A DNA stretch of 36,661 nucleotides, taken from assembly GCA_016929335.1 (NCBI GenBank), contig JAFGIY010000075.1:1-36661 (forward strand). The letters run 5' to 3'. The translations under genes and the position numbers were made by a program. Below, in pieces: positions 1-8,542 of the stretch. Source of the DNA: Acidobacteriota bacterium. GTDB lineage: Bacteria > Acidobacteriota > UBA6911. Position 1 is the first letter of the stretch; each line of letters starts with the position of its first letter. The notes under the pieces are model-generated. The model did no database searches. It was not told the origin of the DNA and was given only the letters and a program-made list of their open reading frames with translations.

Positions 1-299
1 CCAACCCTGGGCTTCGTTTCGCAGCCGCTTCGCGGCTGTTTGCCGGGTCCTCCATTATCATTCCAGTCTCAAATGTATAAACTCCAGTCCCGGCACTAAA
101 AGTGCCGGGCTAAAATCATTCCATCCCTGACGGGACGTCCATCTCCCCCAAATATGTATAAATTCCAGGGGTGCCCTTTGGGAGATCCTTGTCCCGACAT
201 CTTTTAAGGCGGCAGCAGGCTGCCGCTCTCCAAAAGCCTTAGTGAAAATCTGTCTTTCGTGTACTCTTATCGGATCCGGAATTCTGCCGGGAAAAGAGT
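1..299. other. Gene-free, repeat-rich leader region
   Basis: No coding region is supported here. The stretch holds several short palindromes: CAGCCGC/GCGGCTG at 22-38, CCGGCAC/GTGCCGG at about 90-108, and GGCAGCAGGCTGCC at about 209-222. It also holds two copies of the border motif AAATGTATAAACTCCAG, one at 71-87 and a variant at 149-167. The first 13 bases are the reverse complement of 36618-36630 near the other end of the window. Confidence 0.6.
89..170 (+). repeat. 82-bp dispersed palindromic repeat, copy A
   Basis: The 82 bases match 8291-8372 in the same orientation and at the same length, with about four mismatches by eye. The unit opens with a hairpin (CCCGGCAC...GTGCCGGG), then GCTAAAATCATTCC, a short palindrome around GTCCCTGACGGGAC, and ends with the AAATATGTATAAATTCCAG border motif. 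Related but divergent units lie at 7997-8137 (inverted) and 9601-9744. It is probably a REP or MITE-like non-coding element. No transposase is seen. Confidence 0.8.
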
Positions 300-1049
300 A
301 TGCGAATTCGTGTGTTGAGTGATCTGCATGTTGATTTTGGCGCTTTAACCTTGCCGCGCGTTGATGCCGATATCACGGTTCTGGCGGGTGATATACGTCC
401 GGGCAAATCAGCTCTTACATGGATCCGCAAAAATTTCCCGGAACATCCGGTTGTTTACGTATTGGGCAATCACGAATTTTATGGCGGTGCGATACCAAAG
501 CTCATTGATGATTTTCGCCGTCTTTGTGCAGGCACGAACATCCATATCCTGGAGAACGATTGCTTTGAGTACAATGGCTTCCGCTTTTTGGGCTGTACCC
601 TGTGGACGGATTTCGCTCTTTTGGGCGATTCCGCAAGAGCCGGGCGTGCAGCAGCCGACATCATGAATGATTATCGCCGCATCCGCGTCAGCCCGGAATT
701 CAGGCGGCTCAGAGGCCTGGATACGGCAGGATTCCATGCCCGATCGCTGCAATGGCTTCGGGAGCAATTCCATGCATCCGCAGCACGACCTGTAATTATT
801 GTCACGCATCATGCGCCCAGTGCGAGGTCGGTGGATCCCGCGCAAGCGGACGACATCATCAACGCCGCCTACGCATCGAATCTCGATGATGTAGTCGGCG
901 CGAGTCGAGCCAGGCTTTGGATTCATGGCCACATCCATCGGCCCACCGATTACTGCATCGGAGAAACGCGCGTGCTCTCGAATCCCGGCGGCTATCCTTT
1001 TGAAGCCGAAGCTTCCGGCTTTGATCCCGCGCTTGTTGTTGAAGTTTAA
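300..1049 (+). CDS. Metallophosphoesterase (calcineurin-like)
   Basis: This 249-residue protein belongs to the calcineurin-like metallophosphoesterase superfamily, cytoplasmic hydrolases that use a two-metal centre on phosphomono- or phosphodiesters. The metal-binding series is complete and in order: SDLHVDF (Asp8, His10), AGDIRPG (Asp31), GNHEF (Asn57, His58), VTHHAPS and HGHIH near the C-terminus. The HGHIH and THHAPS blocks resemble the small stand-alone phosphoesterases often annotated as Icc-like. The substrate cannot be told from sequence. The gene stands alone, preceded by repeats and followed by a CCGACN-rich tract. No strong ribosome-binding site precedes the ATG (GGGAAAAGAGT only), but the metal motif starts at residue 7, so a later start is impossible. 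Confidence 0.9.
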   Translation: MRIRVLSDLHVDFGALTLPRVDADITVLAGDIRPGKSALTWIRKNFPEHPVVYVLGNHEFYGGAIPKLIDDFRRLCAGTNIHILENDCFEYNGFRFLGCTLWTDFALLGDSARAGRAAADIMNDYRRIRVSPEFRRLRGLDTAGFHARSLQWLREQFHASAARPVIIVTHHAPSARSVDPAQADDIINAAYASNLDDVVGASRARLWIHGHIHRPTDYCIGETRVLSNPGGYPFEAEASGFDPALVVEV

Positions 1050-1063
1050 CTGCAAATAAATCA

Positions 1064-1130
1064 GGGTCGGTATTGTCTTTTTGCTTTTCAGTCTTCGACC
1101 CCGATACCGACGCCGACCCCGACCCCGATT
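1064..1130. repeat. Imperfect CCGACN hexamer tract with hairpin
   Basis: GTCGGTAT at 1066-1073 can pair with ATACCGAC at 1104-1111, and the right arm continues into tandem CCGACC-type hexamers up to about 1128. A T-rich stretch lies in the loop rather than after the stem, so it is not a classical terminator. A similar tract lies at 4427-4456. Its position downstream of the phosphoesterase suggests a 3'-end structure or a minisatellite-like repeat. Confidence 0.5.
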
Positions 1131-1252
1131 TGACTGTTTAAATTTGTGTTTCTGGCGTGTCGTTTCGCTGTAGAATCCCCCCTATCCGGGCGTGAAAAGG
1201 CTTGGAATTAATAATGACATTCAAGACTTCTGCCACGTAAAGGAGTTATTTT

Positions 1253-2044
1253 ATGCCTGAAGATAAAGAGGCTTTAAACAAGGAACCTGCGGCCAAAAAG
1301 CAAATATCAAGGCGCGACTTTCTGGTTACAGGTGGAACGGTTGTTGCCGTTGATGCACTGATCGCAACAACTCCGGCAAAGGCCGGCGCAGAAACCGCTG
1401 CCCCGCCATTGCCTTCACCCGCCGGGACTACCTATCCCCCGTCCAAAGGCTATCTGGTTTATGACAGCAAAAAATGCATTGGTTGCACGACGTGCATGCT
1501 CAGCTGTTCGCTGGTCCACTATGGAGTGCAGAACCTGTCTCGCTCCCGAATCCAGATTATTCAGGACGCTTTCGCAAAATTCCCCAATGATATAAAGATG
1601 GCGCCCTGCCGGCAATGCCAGGTTCCGGTATGCGTTCAAAGCTGCCCGACCGGTGCTGCCTATGTGGATACGGCAAACGGAAATGTGCGGAGGATTGACA
1701 GCAATAAGTGCATCGGGTGCAAAACCTGCCTGAGAATGTGTCCTCAGCAGCCTCATCGTACCGTCTGGGTGGTCATCGACGGCAAAGGGAAATCTACCAA
1801 ATGCGATTTGTGCATTGACACTCCCTACTGGAATGAAAAGGGCGGCCCGGGAGGCAAACAGGCTTGTGTGGAGTCCTGCCCGATGATGGCGATCAAATTT
1901 GTAACCGAGATGCCCGATCAGAAGGAGACGGAAGGCTACGACGTGAATCTCCGGAACGATCACTGGTACAACCTCGGTTTGGTGGACAACAGCACGATCG
2001 TGCCCAAGAGAAATCCCGTATGGAAGCTGGGAGGAGGTGAGTAA
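1253..2044 (+). CDS. Tat-exported four-cluster [4Fe-4S] ferredoxin, AOR partner
   Basis: This 263-residue protein begins with a twin-arginine signal: SRRDFLVTGG at 19-28, a hydrophobic stretch, then a likely cleavage after AKA near 45. Four cysteine sets follow: C75/C78/C81/C85, C119/C122/C127/C131, C153/C156/C159/C163 and C184/C187/C205/C209. That is the DmsB/HybA-like arrangement for four [4Fe-4S] clusters. Such subunits carry electrons between a catalytic subunit and a quinone- or periplasm-facing partner. The gene ends two bases before the AOR-family gene and clearly shares its operon, so it is probably that enzyme's electron-transfer subunit. AAAGGAG sits about eight bases before the ATG. 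The odd point is that the ferredoxin has an export signal while the catalytic partner has none, which would fit co-export of a folded complex. Confidence 0.9.
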   Translation: MPEDKEALNKEPAAKKQISRRDFLVTGGTVVAVDALIATTPAKAGAETAAPPLPSPAGTTYPPSKGYLVYDSKKCIGCTTCMLSCSLVHYGVQNLSRSRIQIIQDAFAKFPNDIKMAPCRQCQVPVCVQSCPTGAAYVDTANGNVRRIDSNKCIGCKTCLRMCPQQPHRTVWVVIDGKGKSTKCDLCIDTPYWNEKGGPGGKQACVESCPMMAIKFVTEMPDQKETEGYDVNLRNDHWYNLGLVDNSTIVPKRNPVWKLGGGE

Positions 2045-2046
2045 CT

Positions 2047-4092
2047 ATGACAGGCGGATATACCGGTAAAATACTCAGAGTCAATCTGACAACAAAGGCC
2101 GTCACCACAATCGATACGGCAAAGTACGAGGAATTCGGCGGCGGTCATGGAATAGGCTCTGCCGTCTTCTTTGATCTTGTCGGCGACCAGCTGCCGTTTG
2201 AAGCCTTCGATCCCAGGAACCTCATCATCATGATGGCGTCTCCGTTTTCGGGTACCTTTATGCCCGGTTCCGGAAGATGTGAAGTGCAAGGTCTCGGACC
2301 GATGCTGTATCCGATTGAATGGTTCGGCCACAGCAACTTCGGCGGTCGTTTTACCGCTCAGCTGAAGTTTGCGGGATGGGACGGCATTGTAGTTGAAGGC
2401 GCTTCCAGCGAGCCCGTTTGGATCAATATCGTCAACGACAAGGTTACGATCGAAAGCGCCAAGGGAATCTGGGGAATGGATACCTGGGATACGCAGGAAG
2501 AAATATCCCGGCGCGTTATGCCCGGTTTGAAATACGGTGAATGGGCGGAATTGGCTCAGAACTGCTATACGACCCAAAGCCCTGCGGTTGTCTGCTGTGG
2601 TCCGGCGGGAGAGAACAAGAGCCGCCTTGGCTGCCTTCTCCATGGTCCCGGATCGCAAGCTGCGCTGTGCGGTTTTGGAGGAGTCTTCGGCTCGAAGAAA
2701 TTAAAGGCGATCAGCGCGATCGGATCGAGCGACGTTCCTATTGCCGATCCAAAGGCATTCATGGATGCCAGGCTCTGGTTCCGGCAGTTCCAGTGGAATG
2801 TGGACAATCCGCGGGAAGCCGAGCGTTTCGGCGCCGGCGGGCCCTATAGCCTGATCAGCGGGCGTCCCAGCGGCGGCAACGTGCTCAACCGCGATCTTCC
2901 GCTGACGCCTGCGCGCGCGTCGGCATGCGCTTCCTGTCCCAGAGGATGCCGCATGAGACTGGCCACCGGCGACAGCAACGACTCGGTCTGCGCGGGAACG
3001 ATGGTGATCAATGTGGAAGGGTCCGTCAAATTCACGCGCCAGGGCAATGATCTGATGCAGAAGTACGGCCTGGGCCACTGGCAGCTGATGCCTTTGATGA
3101 GCTATGTCCAGACTCTTTATAAAGAGGGAGTCCTGGGAAAAGGGAAACAGATCGATACCGATCTGCCGCTGGATAAACCCGGAACGTTCGCATACGCCGA
3201 CGCCCTTATGCGGGCGATATCTTTGCGCCAGGGGATCGGCAACGATCTGGCCGAGGCGTGCGCCCGGTTCGCGGAAAAGATCGGACGATATAAAGAGGAT
3301 GTGAACAGCGGCAAACTCGGCCTGGCCTACTATGGCACCGCGAATCATTATGATCCGGTAGTCGAAGCGGAATGGGGCTATTCATCGCTGCTTGGTGAAC
3401 GCGACCTCATGCTGCATATGATGTCCAATTATCCTATCCACTGGATGGCATGGTCGGGAGATCCCTACCTGACAGCCGAAGAGTGTGCAAAACTGTACAC
3501 GGACGCGATGGAGCCGTATCAGGGAGATCCGTTCATGGTTGACCACAGCGACGGGCCCACGGGGATTTACTCCGATTCCAAAGTCAAGCAGGTCGCGTGG
3601 ATCAAGCACTATGAAAAATTCTGGATCGGCGCCGGCGGATTCTGCGGCTGGCGCTGGCCTATGTGCATCACCAACAATACGGCTGACCGCAGAGGACCCA
3701 CGCCGCGGGCTGAAGAAAAATTCTGGAATGCCGTGTGCGGAAAGAATCTCAAATTTGCCGACTACATGGAAATCGGGCACAAGATCTACACCCTGGACCG
3801 GTCCATCTGGGTACTGCAGGGGAGACATCGCGATACGGAGGTATACCCTGACTATATCTACGACAGGCCGACCATGGGCAGCGATATGACGATGTACATC
3901 GACGGCAAGTGGAAATATGACACAGGCAAGGGACGCAAGCTGGATCGGGCAAAAGTCGAGGACTTTAAAACCAGGTTTTATAAGTTTGAAGGCTACAATC
4001 CCGAAAACGGCTATCCGACACGCGAGACTCTTGAAAAGATGAACCTCAAGAAAGTCGCGGATACCCTGAAAAGCAGAAACAAACTCGGCTGA
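2047..4092 (+). CDS. Aldehyde ferredoxin oxidoreductase family enzyme
   Basis: This 681-residue protein is a member of the AOR family, tungsto- or molybdo-bispterin enzymes that oxidise aldehydes or reduce acids and related substrates. It opens with the family-typical GYTGKILRVNL. The central part has CASCPRGC (Cys294, Cys297, Cys301), the CxxCxxxC set that with a later cysteine binds the [4Fe-4S] cluster next to the pterin. A pterin-site-like stretch, GHSNFGGRFTAQLKFAGWDG, occurs at 94-113. The length is near that of archaeal AORs (about 600-650), slightly longer. It is co-transcribed with the four-cluster ferredoxin just upstream, and GGGAGGAGG lies just before its ATG. The substrate is unknown: aldehyde oxidation and BamB-like or other carboxylate reactions are all possible. 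A strong hairpin terminator follows at 4154-4208. Confidence 0.92.
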   Translation: MTGGYTGKILRVNLTTKAVTTIDTAKYEEFGGGHGIGSAVFFDLVGDQLPFEAFDPRNLIIMMASPFSGTFMPGSGRCEVQGLGPMLYPIEWFGHSNFGGRFTAQLKFAGWDGIVVEGASSEPVWINIVNDKVTIESAKGIWGMDTWDTQEEISRRVMPGLKYGEWAELAQNCYTTQSPAVVCCGPAGENKSRLGCLLHGPGSQAALCGFGGVFGSKKLKAISAIGSSDVPIADPKAFMDARLWFRQFQWNVDNPREAERFGAGGPYSLISGRPSGGNVLNRDLPLTPARASACASCPRGCRMRLATGDSNDSVCAGTMVINVEGSVKFTRQGNDLMQKYGLGHWQLMPLMSYVQTLYKEGVLGKGKQIDTDLPLDKPGTFAYADALMRAISLRQGIGNDLAEACARFAEKIGRYKEDVNSGKLGLAYYGTANHYDPVVEAEWGYSSLLGERDLMLHMMSNYPIHWMAWSGDPYLTAEECAKLYTDAMEPYQGDPFMVDHSDGPTGIYSDSKVKQVAWIKHYEKFWIGAGGFCGWRWPMCITNNTADRRGPTPRAEEKFWNAVCGKNLKFADYMEIGHKIYTLDRSIWVLQGRHRDTEVYPDYIYDRPTMGSDMTMYIDGKWKYDTGKGRKLDRAKVEDFKTRFYKFEGYNPENGYPTRETLEKMNLKKVADTLKSRNKLG

Positions 4093-4153
4093 TAGGTTTC
4101 AGGAAGAGCGCTTATGACTTCTTGATTTAAACTTGAACTTCAGCTTCGACCTC

Positions 4154-4208
4154 AACCTGGACTTGGGCCTGGACCGTTTTCCTTCAGGCAACCAAGTCCA
4201 GGTTTTTT
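4154..4208 (+). terminator. Rho-independent terminator of the ferredoxin-AOR operon
   Basis: AACCTGGACTTGG at 4154-4166 pairs perfectly with CCAAGTCCAGGTT at 4192-4204 and is followed by a run of T (4203-4208). It lies 60 bases after the AOR stop codon. Confidence 0.75.
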
Positions 4209-4213
4209 CATAG

Positions 4214-4340
4214 TTCGCTTTTAAGTAAAACCCCGGCTCGACCCTCGCGCCGGGACACAGTCGACACTGTGGAGGTTTTTCTCATGTGGGTCGCGGCTGA
4301 AGCCGCGATCCACATGAGAAAGCAAACCCACAGTGTCAAG
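4214..4340 (+). repeat. Palindromic repeat element with TTCGCTTTTAAG border
   Basis: The element opens with TTCGCTTTTAAGTAAAA, a motif also found at 13570-13584 and inverted at 34350-34365. It then carries a large palindrome: GACACTGTGG at about 4263-4272 pairs with CCACAGTGTC at 4328-4337, TTTCTCATGTGG pairs with CCACATGAGAAA, and the centre is TCGCGGCTGAAGCCGCGA. No coding potential is seen. A second copy at 9505-9811 is interrupted by another repeat. The remainder of 4341-4497 holds only a CCGACN tract and the upstream region of the next gene. Confidence 0.75.
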
Positions 4341-4426
4341 TGGGGGTAACAGTCAGCGCTCTGCCGGGGAGGCAGCAGGAGTTTGACATTTTCGGGAGTG
4401 TGCTTCGCCCATTAATGGTTTAAAGG

Positions 4427-4456
4427 CCGACGCCGATTCCGACTCCGACCCCGACT
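4427..4456. repeat. Short CCGACN hexamer tract
   Basis: Five imperfect hexamers of the form CCGACN/CCGATN lie just upstream of the UDP-galactopyranose mutase gene. The same pattern is present at about 1106-1128. The function is unknown, and the tract may be a slippage-prone minisatellite. Confidence 0.45.
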
Positions 4457-4497
4457 TTCTAATCAACATATGGTGATCAGAGAACATCGGCATAGAA

Positions 4498-5592
4498 ATG
4501 GGAATTGAATACCTGATTGTCGGCTCCGGCCTCACGGGCGCCGTAATCGCGCGCGTCCTGACGGATGCGGGCTGCAGAGTGCTTGTGGTGGAGAAACGGA
4601 AACACATTGGCGGAAACGTTCATGATCAGAAACACGAGAGCGGGATCCGCTATCACACCTATGGGCCGCACTTCTTCCGCACTTCTTCCAGGGAGATCTG
4701 GAATTTTGTCAGAAGGTTTTCCCATTTTTATCCGTTCGAGGCCGTTGTTAAAACCATCGTGGACGGGAAGCTGGAAAACTGGCCCATTGCGGCGGAATAC
4801 ATCGAGCGGACCATCGGCCCCGATTGGGAACCTTGCTTCAAAGGCGTTGCGACCGATTTCGAGCAAAAGGCGCTCTCGATCATGCCCAGGCTCGTGTATG
4901 AGAAGCTCGTAAAACCCTATACGGAAAAACAGTGGGGTGTTCAGGCTGATACGCTGGTTCCTGAACTGGCATTGCGTTTTGATGTCCGTATGGACAACGA
5001 TCCGCGTCTGATGCGCAGCTCCTGTCAGGGACTGCCTTCCGGCGGGTATACGCATTTCATGGAGAGCCTGCTTCTCGGGATCGACGTCCGTTTGCAGTTT
5101 GATTTCTTAAAGCATCGGAACGACATCAAAGCGGAAAGGCTCCTCGTTTTCACGGGACCTATTGATGCATTTTTCAACTATCGGCTGGGAAGGCTGAAAT
5201 ACCGCAGTCAAAAAAGAGCGCTGCAGTTTCTTGCCGATGTCGATTACAGCCAGTCCCACGCGGTCATCAACAATCCTTCGGGTCATTCCCGGCGCATTCG
5301 TACGATTGAATGGAAGAATCTCATGCAGCCCGGCGAACAGAGGCGTTGCCGCGGCACGCTGCTTACGCATGAAACGCCCTTCACGGCGTCCGATCCGGAT
5401 CAGTTCGAATATCCTTTTCCTGATCGCGAAAACCTTGCGCTGTATGAAAAGTACAGGCGTCTTGCGGAAGACTGCCCCGGAATTCTGATTTGCGGCCGCC
5501 TCGGAGAGTACCGGTACTATGACATGGACCATGCCATTGCGCGGGCAATGAATCTCGCCGAACTCATACTGCAGCGCCGGAATCAAGGGTGA
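4498..5592 (+). CDS. glf: UDP-galactopyranose mutase
   Basis: This 364-residue flavoenzyme interconverts UDP-galactopyranose and UDP-galactofuranose, the donor for galactofuranose in surface polysaccharides. Visible hallmarks are the FAD-binding GSGLTGA at 8-14, the EKRKHIGGN segment, the substrate-site YGPHFF motif, the PYTEKQWG block, and the C-terminal GRLGEYRYYDMDHAIARA motif, which is very typical of the family. Its length is close to the usual 365-400. It heads a three-gene operon with a glycosyltransferase ten bases downstream and a polytopic membrane protein after that, which supports a role in making a galactofuranose-containing glycan. The ribosome-binding site is weak. The ATG is chosen because the Rossmann motif starts at residue 4. 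Confidence 0.93.
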   Translation: MGIEYLIVGSGLTGAVIARVLTDAGCRVLVVEKRKHIGGNVHDQKHESGIRYHTYGPHFFRTSSREIWNFVRRFSHFYPFEAVVKTIVDGKLENWPIAAEYIERTIGPDWEPCFKGVATDFEQKALSIMPRLVYEKLVKPYTEKQWGVQADTLVPELALRFDVRMDNDPRLMRSSCQGLPSGGYTHFMESLLLGIDVRLQFDFLKHRNDIKAERLLVFTGPIDAFFNYRLGRLKYRSQKRALQFLADVDYSQSHAVINNPSGHSRRIRTIEWKNLMQPGEQRRCRGTLLTHETPFTASDPDQFEYPFPDRENLALYEKYRRLAEDCPGILICGRLGEYRYYDMDHAIARAMNLAELILQRRNQG

Positions 5593-5602
5593 AAGATATT
5601 GT

Positions 5603-6340
5603 ATGTCGAAGCATTGCCTGTGGGTAATTATGCCGGTATATAACGAAGAGGCGAACCTTCGATCCGTGCTCGAGGAGTGGCTTGCCGAACTGCGTCTCGT
5701 TCTTCATGGCGATCCATTTGTATTTGTCGTATTGGATGACGGTTCGCAGGACAAATCGCCCGGGATTCTCAGGGAATGCGCCGCCGGGAGTCCGGAGCTG
5801 CGGGTCATCAATAAAAAGAATTCAGGGCACGGCCAAACATGCATGATGGGGTATCACATGGCGGCCGAATCGGGCACGGAATGGGTCCTGCAGATCGATT
5901 CGGACGGCCAGTGCGATCCCCACTTTTTCCGGCAGTTGTGGGAAGTAAGAGAACAGGCGGAATCGGTTTTTGGATTCAGGAAGATCCGCCGGGACGGTCT
6001 GTTGCGCAAGCTTGTTTCCCGAGTACTGTCGCTCGCAGTATTTCTCTGCACGGGTACGTGGATTCGTGACCCGAATTCGCCCTACCGGCTTATGCGCGCC
6101 GGATCCCTGAAAGCCGTGCTTCCACTCGTGCCAAAGGGTGTCAACCTGTCAAACGTATTCATCAGCATTCTCCTTGAACGTACTGCAGGGATCCGCTGGC
6201 TCGATATTTCCTTTCGAGCCCGTTCGGGCGGGGCCTCATCGATCAAAGGATTTAATTTTATCAGAGAGGGATTACGCCTGATCAGTGAGTTGTGGACTTT
6301 CCAAAACATCCGGAAGGCTGAAATCCAAAATGCTCTCTAA
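5603..6340 (+). CDS. Family 2 glycosyltransferase (GT-A)
   Basis: This 245-residue protein is a GT2 family, dolichol-phosphate-mannose-synthase-like transferase. The fold opens with VIMPVYNEEANL at 8-19. The nucleotide-binding DDGS lies at 45-48, and the metal-binding region DSDGQCD at 99-105 is the DxD-type motif. DPNSPYRLMR resembles the acceptor-side signature of the polyprenyl-phosphate glycosyltransferases. There is no C-terminal membrane anchor of the GtrB type. It sits between the mutase and a polytopic membrane protein and overlaps the latter by 11 bases, so the three are probably translated together. It likely moves a sugar to a lipid carrier for an envelope glycan. The exact sugar is not known. 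Confidence 0.88.
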   Translation: MSKHCLWVIMPVYNEEANLRSVLEEWLAELRLVLHGDPFVFVVLDDGSQDKSPGILRECAAGSPELRVINKKNSGHGQTCMMGYHMAAESGTEWVLQIDSDGQCDPHFFRQLWEVREQAESVFGFRKIRRDGLLRKLVSRVLSLAVFLCTGTWIRDPNSPYRLMRAGSLKAVLPLVPKGVNLSNVFISILLERTAGIRWLDISFRARSGGASSIKGFNFIREGLRLISELWTFQNIRKAEIQNAL

Positions 6341-7814
6341 TCGTCAACATCGTCCATCCCATTCTATCGAGAACACACTGCTGGTTCTCTTTTGTTCTCC
6401 GGTGATCCTTTTTATTGTCACCTGGTTCCGGATCCCCGCGGCGATCTTCGCCGGATTTGGACTGTTGCTGGTTTTATGGCGCATCCTGTGTTGCCGGGTC
6501 GAAGAATCCGACAGCCGAAAACTCAGTCGCATAGATTGGTGCCTGATATTGCTGGTGGCCGTGTGTTGGATATCTCTCTCCGGAACAGCCGGAATAGGTT
6601 TCCAGAACTGGGATCATGAAAAGCACAATGCCATGATGAATGATCTGGTCCGCAAGGACTGGCCCGTTCGCTATGAGTCCGACAGGTTTCTCCTCGTTTA
6701 CTACCTCCCTTATTATCTTATCCCCGCCTTTGTGGGAAAGGCTGCAGGCTGGGTCGCCGCCAATGTCGTTCTAATGCTTCAACTCCTCGTTTTTGTCACA
6801 TTGACTCTTGCCTGGCTGGTCAGGAGAGCAGGCGCAAGGGGACGATTCTGCATTCTCGCGACTGTTGTGCTCTTTATATTCTTCTCCGGATGCGATTGGA
6901 TCGGGACTGCATATCATAAAGGGTGGCCCGTATTTCCGAAGCATCTCGAGTGGTGGACGCGCTTCAACTATATATCGGTTACATCTCAGCTGTTCTGGCT
7001 TCCGAACTCCGCAATAGCCTCCTGGACAGGAACCGCCCTCTTCCTCGATGCCTTGGAACGCCGCTCGCTTCTCCGATCGTTCATCGTCTGGCTGATCACG
7101 CTTTTCTGGTGCCCCTATGTAGCCGCAGGCATGCTGCCGTTCCTGCTGATGCTCCGCTTCTCACTCGATGATTGGGAAAAATATCTCCGCATAGATTGGA
7201 GGTGGACATTTGCCCTGTTGCCGGCCGCTTTCCTTGGTATTGCCTACTATGGCTCGAAAAGCTCCGGCATCCCTTTCGGAGCGATTTGGATGCAACCGTC
7301 GAGCATCAGAGGATTTGCATTCGATTACGTCAAGTTTCTTGTTTTGCACGTGCTCTGGGCGGCGCCTTTTCTCTGGTACTTCAAACGGAAAATAGGCATT
7401 CCGAGTGAACTGTGGAGGCTTTTCATTATTTCCTGCGGGATCCTCATCGTACTTCCATTCGCTATAGCGCCGGGAATCAACGATTTCATCATGAAAGCGT
7501 CTATGCCTGCTCTGCTGGTTTTGGCTGTTGCCGTGATCACCGTGATCGTTCAGTTCCTGGAGGCACGGCATGATTCGCCTGCGCGGAGCCGGCAGAGCCG
7601 GTGGGTTATGAGTGTGCTGATGATTATCTATCTTTTCGGGAGCCTGACCGCCGTGCATGAGATCGGGAGAAGTATCATGCGGTATCAGGCGAGAATTCCT
7701 CCTTTTTACTCTGAAGACCGCCTGCCGGTTCTCAAGCCGGATTGGGTTCCCCTCCAATACATGAGCGAAGGCAGCTCTCTTCTTCGCTTTCTGCTGCGTG
7801 ATTCCGCTCCGTAG
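6330..7814 (+). CDS. Polytopic membrane protein of glycan operon
   Basis: This 494-residue integral membrane protein has about ten hydrophobic helices. The first is LLVLFCSPVILFIVTWF near residue 18, and the last lies near 430-460. Extra-membrane loops contain Trp/Tyr-rich segments. The ATG at 6330 overlaps the glycosyltransferase stop region by 11 bases and is preferred to an in-frame ATG at 6285, which would lie deep inside the upstream gene. The architecture resembles GT-C type transferases that use lipid-linked sugars, or a polysaccharide polymerase or flippase, but no signature residue could be matched. The operon context (galactofuranose supply and a GT2) makes a role in surface glycan assembly likely. 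Confidence 0.7.
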   Translation: MLSNRQHRPSHSIENTLLVLFCSPVILFIVTWFRIPAAIFAGFGLLLVLWRILCCRVEESDSRKLSRIDWCLILLVAVCWISLSGTAGIGFQNWDHEKHNAMMNDLVRKDWPVRYESDRFLLVYYLPYYLIPAFVGKAAGWVAANVVLMLQLLVFVTLTLAWLVRRAGARGRFCILATVVLFIFFSGCDWIGTAYHKGWPVFPKHLEWWTRFNYISVTSQLFWLPNSAIASWTGTALFLDALERRSLLRSFIVWLITLFWCPYVAAGMLPFLLMLRFSLDDWEKYLRIDWRWTFALLPAAFLGIAYYGSKSSGIPFGAIWMQPSSIRGFAFDYVKFLVLHVLWAAPFLWYFKRKIGIPSELWRLFIISCGILIVLPFAIAPGINDFIMKASMPALLVLAVAVITVIVQFLEARHDSPARSRQSRWVMSVLMIIYLFGSLTAVHEIGRSIMRYQARIPPFYSEDRLPVLKPDWVPLQYMSEGSSLLRFLLRDSAP

Positions 7815-7996
7815 AAGCCCTGAAAATGCTTCGTACCGGCACTGCTGTCCAAATCAGCCGGTGAATATGCAACGCTGCATTGATTTCATTGAACTTGGAC
7901 AGGTAAAGCAGCCAGAACTGAAATCAGGTTGTTCCACTGTGTACTGCGTCCTTAAGGTGTTTCTACCTCAATCGGGTCCGGCCTTCAGGCCGGACG

Positions 7997-8245
7997 CTGG
8001 AGTTTATACATTTTGGAGGCGGCAGCAGCTAAAGAATTCGTCCCGTTAGGGACGAGTTGATTTTAGCCCGGCGCTTCAGCGCCGGGATTCAGTGGTAAAG
8101 AAACCGAGTCCCGTAGGGACGATTGAAAGGATACGTTAGCGGCTAACTCCTATACGTCCATTTTTATCCACATTATCAGGAGGAGCACCTGTCTTTTCTA
8201 AATAGCATTGAATAGGATGAAAAATGTGTTTGGGGATGAATTCAA
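7997..8245 (-). repeat. Dispersed repeat, inverted left copy flanking TonB/TPR gene
   Basis: Read on the minus strand, 8137 down to 7997 matches 9601-9744 almost base for base: GTCCCTACGGGAC palindrome, CCCGGCGCTGAAGCGCCGGG hairpin, GCTAAAATCA, CGTCCCTAACGGGACG and the AAAATGTATAAACTCCAG border. The outer part, 8200-8245, again matches 9535-9580 in inverted orientation, with dissimilar filler between. The 182 bases between the previous gene (7814) and this element show nothing I can name. The region as a whole is non-coding. Confidence 0.8.
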
Positions 8246-8290
8246 TCGTCCCTACGGGACTCAGTTATTTATTTTCGGCGGTCCCGGGAT

Positions 8291-8372
8291 CCCGGCACTG
8301 AAAGTGCCGGGCTAAAATCATTCCGTCCCTGACGGGACGTCCATCTCCCCAAAATATGTATAAACTCCAGGG
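8291..8372 (+). repeat. 82-bp dispersed palindromic repeat, copy B
   Basis: This copy is about 95% identical to 89-170 and in the same orientation. It is followed by hairpins GTCCGGCCTTCAGGCCGGA (8372-8390) and GTGCGGGCTGAAGCCCGCAC, then CGCATGAGA. This arrangement matches the layout seen after the nested repeat at 9744. Confidence 0.8.
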
Positions 8373-8542
8373 TCCGGCCTTCAGGCCGGAGTGCGGGCTG
8401 AAGCCCGCACCCGCATGAGATTTTTATGCCAATTAGCGATCATGTGGTGATGCTCTTCATGGCATCCATGTCCCGCAGGGATATCTTTTGGAATGCATAT
8501 CAATTCTTAATTGGCTTATCATTGCCTTTTGGAGGCGCGAAA

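Noticed and set aside
408..1055. 215-codon minus-strand frame
   Set aside because: Complete shadow of the metallophosphoesterase, whose metal motifs are all in the plus-strand frame.
1153..1176. TGGCGTGTCGTTTCGC as a sigma-54 promoter of the ferredoxin-AOR operon
   Set aside because: GG to GC distance is off by one and the -12 element is not TTGC.
7798..8049. Open reading frame of 83 codons after the polytopic membrane protein gene
   Set aside because: It overlaps the end of the real gene and runs into the dispersed repeat element; no ribosome-binding site and no family features.
8041..8350. Possible CRISPR array because of repeated palindromic words
   Set aside because: Repeats are irregularly spaced, in both orientations and of different types, with no constant spacer length and no cas genes.
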